Origin: Cyclobacteriaceae bacterium | Lineage (GTDB): Bacteria; Bacteroidota; Bacteroidia; Cytophagales; Cyclobacteriaceae | Assembly: GCA_021648745.1 (NCBI GenBank) | Contig: JAKISE010000039.1 | Location: forward strand, 1-25,969 | DNA: 25,969 nucleotides | Reading direction: 5' to 3' | In this document: positions 25,184 to 25,969 of the stretch, one piece after another | Position numbering within the stretch: position 1 is the first letter of the stretch | How the letters are laid out: every line of letters starts with the position of its first letter | The notes under the pieces: model-generated | Database searches by the model: none | What the model saw: the letters and a program-made list of their open reading frames with translations, nothing else | What the model was told of the DNA's origin: nothing | Made by a program: the position numbers and the translations under genes

Positions 25184-25340
25184 TTTGGTACATTCTTACA
25201 TTATGTTAAATAAAAACACAAGGCTTAGCCGTCACGGTGCGGTGGCACGGCAAAATAGCGGGGTGTGCGATGGCATTAGGGTGGCAGCATTATTTTGTCT
25301 AGATTTCCCCTGAAGGGATGTGTTTGGCAAGCGGCTATTT
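25184..25340. other. Gene-free repeat-type DNA
   Basis: This GC-richer stretch has short self-complementary runs (GCCGT with CAC against GTGGCACGGC, near 25229-25252; TCCC-CTGAA-GGGA near 25306-25318). No gene was recognised. Confidence 0.5.
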
Positions 25341-25501
25341 AGGGTCTGCTGAAAAACACTTAAAAGCCTATCACATTGAACGTTAAACTTGTTTATACTT
25401 CTTCTAGTGCAAGGGTTTTAGTTAAATCCATTCAAAACCCTTGTATCTAATTTTTTAAGAAAACGAGTTTTTCTTAGAAAATGCGTTAGCCCCCAGACCC
25501 T
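25341..25501. mobile_element. MITE-like element, 161 bp
   Basis: The ends are AGGGTCTG (25341-25348) and its exact reverse complement CAGACCCT (25494-25501). Both sides are flanked by ATTT (25337-25340 and 25502-25505), a likely 4-bp target duplication. Inside are two hairpins: CAAGGGTTTT paired with AAAACCCTTG (about 25410-25443) and TAAGAAAA paired with TTTTCTTA (about 25456-25476). It has no coding capacity. The ends look like those of an insertion sequence (AGGGTCTGCTGAAAAA), but the family was not assigned. Confidence 0.65.
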
Positions 25502-25574
25502 ATTTACTCATACACACAGGCTATGCCGCACAAGCCCTCGTGAATCTCACAAAAGTTCGATTTAATATAACGGC

Positions 25575-25720
25575 TAATTATGGAACAAAAGATTGTACAG
25601 AAGATTTTCTTTAGATGTTCAGGTGGAGCAGATTGATGTACATGAACTATTTAGGCGAAGCCCGGAGCGTCCGGCAGGCAGGCAGCGGAGACATAATATT
25701 AATTATAGCAACAAAAGATT
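25575..25720 (+). repeat. Imperfect ~20-bp direct repeat around a 105-bp segment
   Basis: TAATTATGGAACAAAAGATT (25575-25594) recurs with small changes at 25700-25720 (TAATTATAGCAACAAAAGATT spans 21 bases in two parts, TAATTATAGCA and ACAAAAGATT). The segment between has a GC-rich patch including CCGGCAGGCAGGCAG (near 25671-25685). It may be an old insertion or a local duplication. Confidence 0.4.
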
Positions 25721-25748
25721 AGGATTGCTATTGACCGTAATTTGCTTA

Positions 25749-25797
25749 ACATAAAATCGGACGTTATAGTGCTAGCGCACTAGAACTGATTTTATGT
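25749..25797. other. Long imperfect hairpin
   Basis: ACATAAAATC (25749-25758) pairs with GATTTTATGT (25788-25797), and inside it TAGTGC (25767-25772) pairs with GCACTA (25777-25782) around a TAGC loop. The interior between the two stems is mismatched (8 versus 5 bases). There is no T-run for an intrinsic terminator. It lies about 50 bp from the right end repeat and may be part of that repeat family. Confidence 0.55.
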
Positions 25798-25847
25798 GTA
25801 AATACTCACTTCTGTGGCGGTTAATTTAAAATGTAGAATTCAAGTTT

Positions 25848-25969
25848 AACCCGAATTATGCGATAGGGTTCGTGATGAGGCTTTAAGTCACAATAAATCA
25901 GGCAGTTTGGATTCGAAAGCATAGCACCGCTATGGTGAGAACACAAACAAAGCAAAGCGACTGATTTGA
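25848..25969 (-). repeat. Interspersed ~122-bp repeat, right copy
   Basis: The reverse complement matches window bases 2-124, including the hairpin-forming CATAGC-GGT-GCTATG. The copy runs to the last base, so it probably continues beyond the window. The reverse orientation relative to the left copy shows that the two are dispersed copies, not an overlap of a circular molecule. Confidence 0.75.

Noticed and set aside
25743..25803. Integron attC-like site (GCTTAAC fits RYYYAAC, followed by a palindrome)
   Set aside because: The matching GTTRRRY on the far side is not present (GTGTAAATA is seen), there is no integrase gene or cassette array, and the hairpin is explained as well by a dispersed repeat.
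1..25969. Circular plasmid or phage with terminal redundancy
   Set aside because: The end copies are inverted and only about three quarters identical, and no replication, structural or integrase genes are present.

Overview
The window looks like a Bacteroidota chromosome segment, probably Cytophagales or a relative. The evidence is the AT-rich DNA, lipoproteins with Bacteroidota-style signal peptides, a promoter element matching the Bacteroidota -7 consensus TAnnTTTG, an RND pump fused to its outer-membrane factor, an ABC permease fused to an M1 peptidase, four-helix-bundle (23S rRNA IVP-type) proteins, and short repeats between genes. Both ends lie in inverted copies of one ~122-bp repeat. 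The window may therefore be a whole contig that broke at a repeat family.

Layout. (1) Bases 194-7854, minus strand: a metal-efflux locus. An OmpR-type response regulator and a histidine kinase overlap by 4 nt. They are followed by a CzcA-type RND pump fused in frame to a TolC-like domain and by its lipoprotein adaptor. Two pairs of CTTAAG-type half-sites, each spaced 11 bp, sit upstream of the regulator gene and of the pump gene. (2) Bases 7927-8949: a pirin, then a 725-bp gap with a possible small inverted-repeat element and a frameshifted lipoprotein remnant. (3) Bases 9675-15093, plus strand: a MacAB/Lol-type ABC export operon (ATPase, two FtsX-like permeases, periplasmic adaptor). It is interrupted three times by inverted-repeat cassettes, two of which carry IVP-type four-helix-bundle genes. 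(4) A DUF5996 gene preceded by a perfect 30-bp palindrome, facing a frameshifted monooxygenase-like gene. (5) Bases 16508-21099, minus strand: an ABC ATPase and a 1219-residue ABC-2 permease/M1 aminopeptidase fusion. (6) About 1.1 kb of mostly degenerate DNA. (7) Bases 22190-25029, plus strand: a PhnW-like aminotransferase, a CDP-alcohol phosphatidyltransferase and a sugar-nucleotidyltransferase-fold enzyme, which together suggest the late steps of aminoethylphosphonate (phosphonolipid) synthesis. (8) About 0.8 kb of repeat-rich DNA with a MITE-like element.

The most unusual signal is in the ABC export operon. One IVP gene sits between 19-bp inverted repeats and inside a perfect 16-bp direct duplication that includes the start codon of the next permease. 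This is the footprint of an insertion that rebuilt the downstream start. A second IVP gene has different inverted arms, and a third arm pair is empty. The arrangement resembles the IVP-encoding intervening sequences of 23S rRNA, but placed in a protein-coding transcript.
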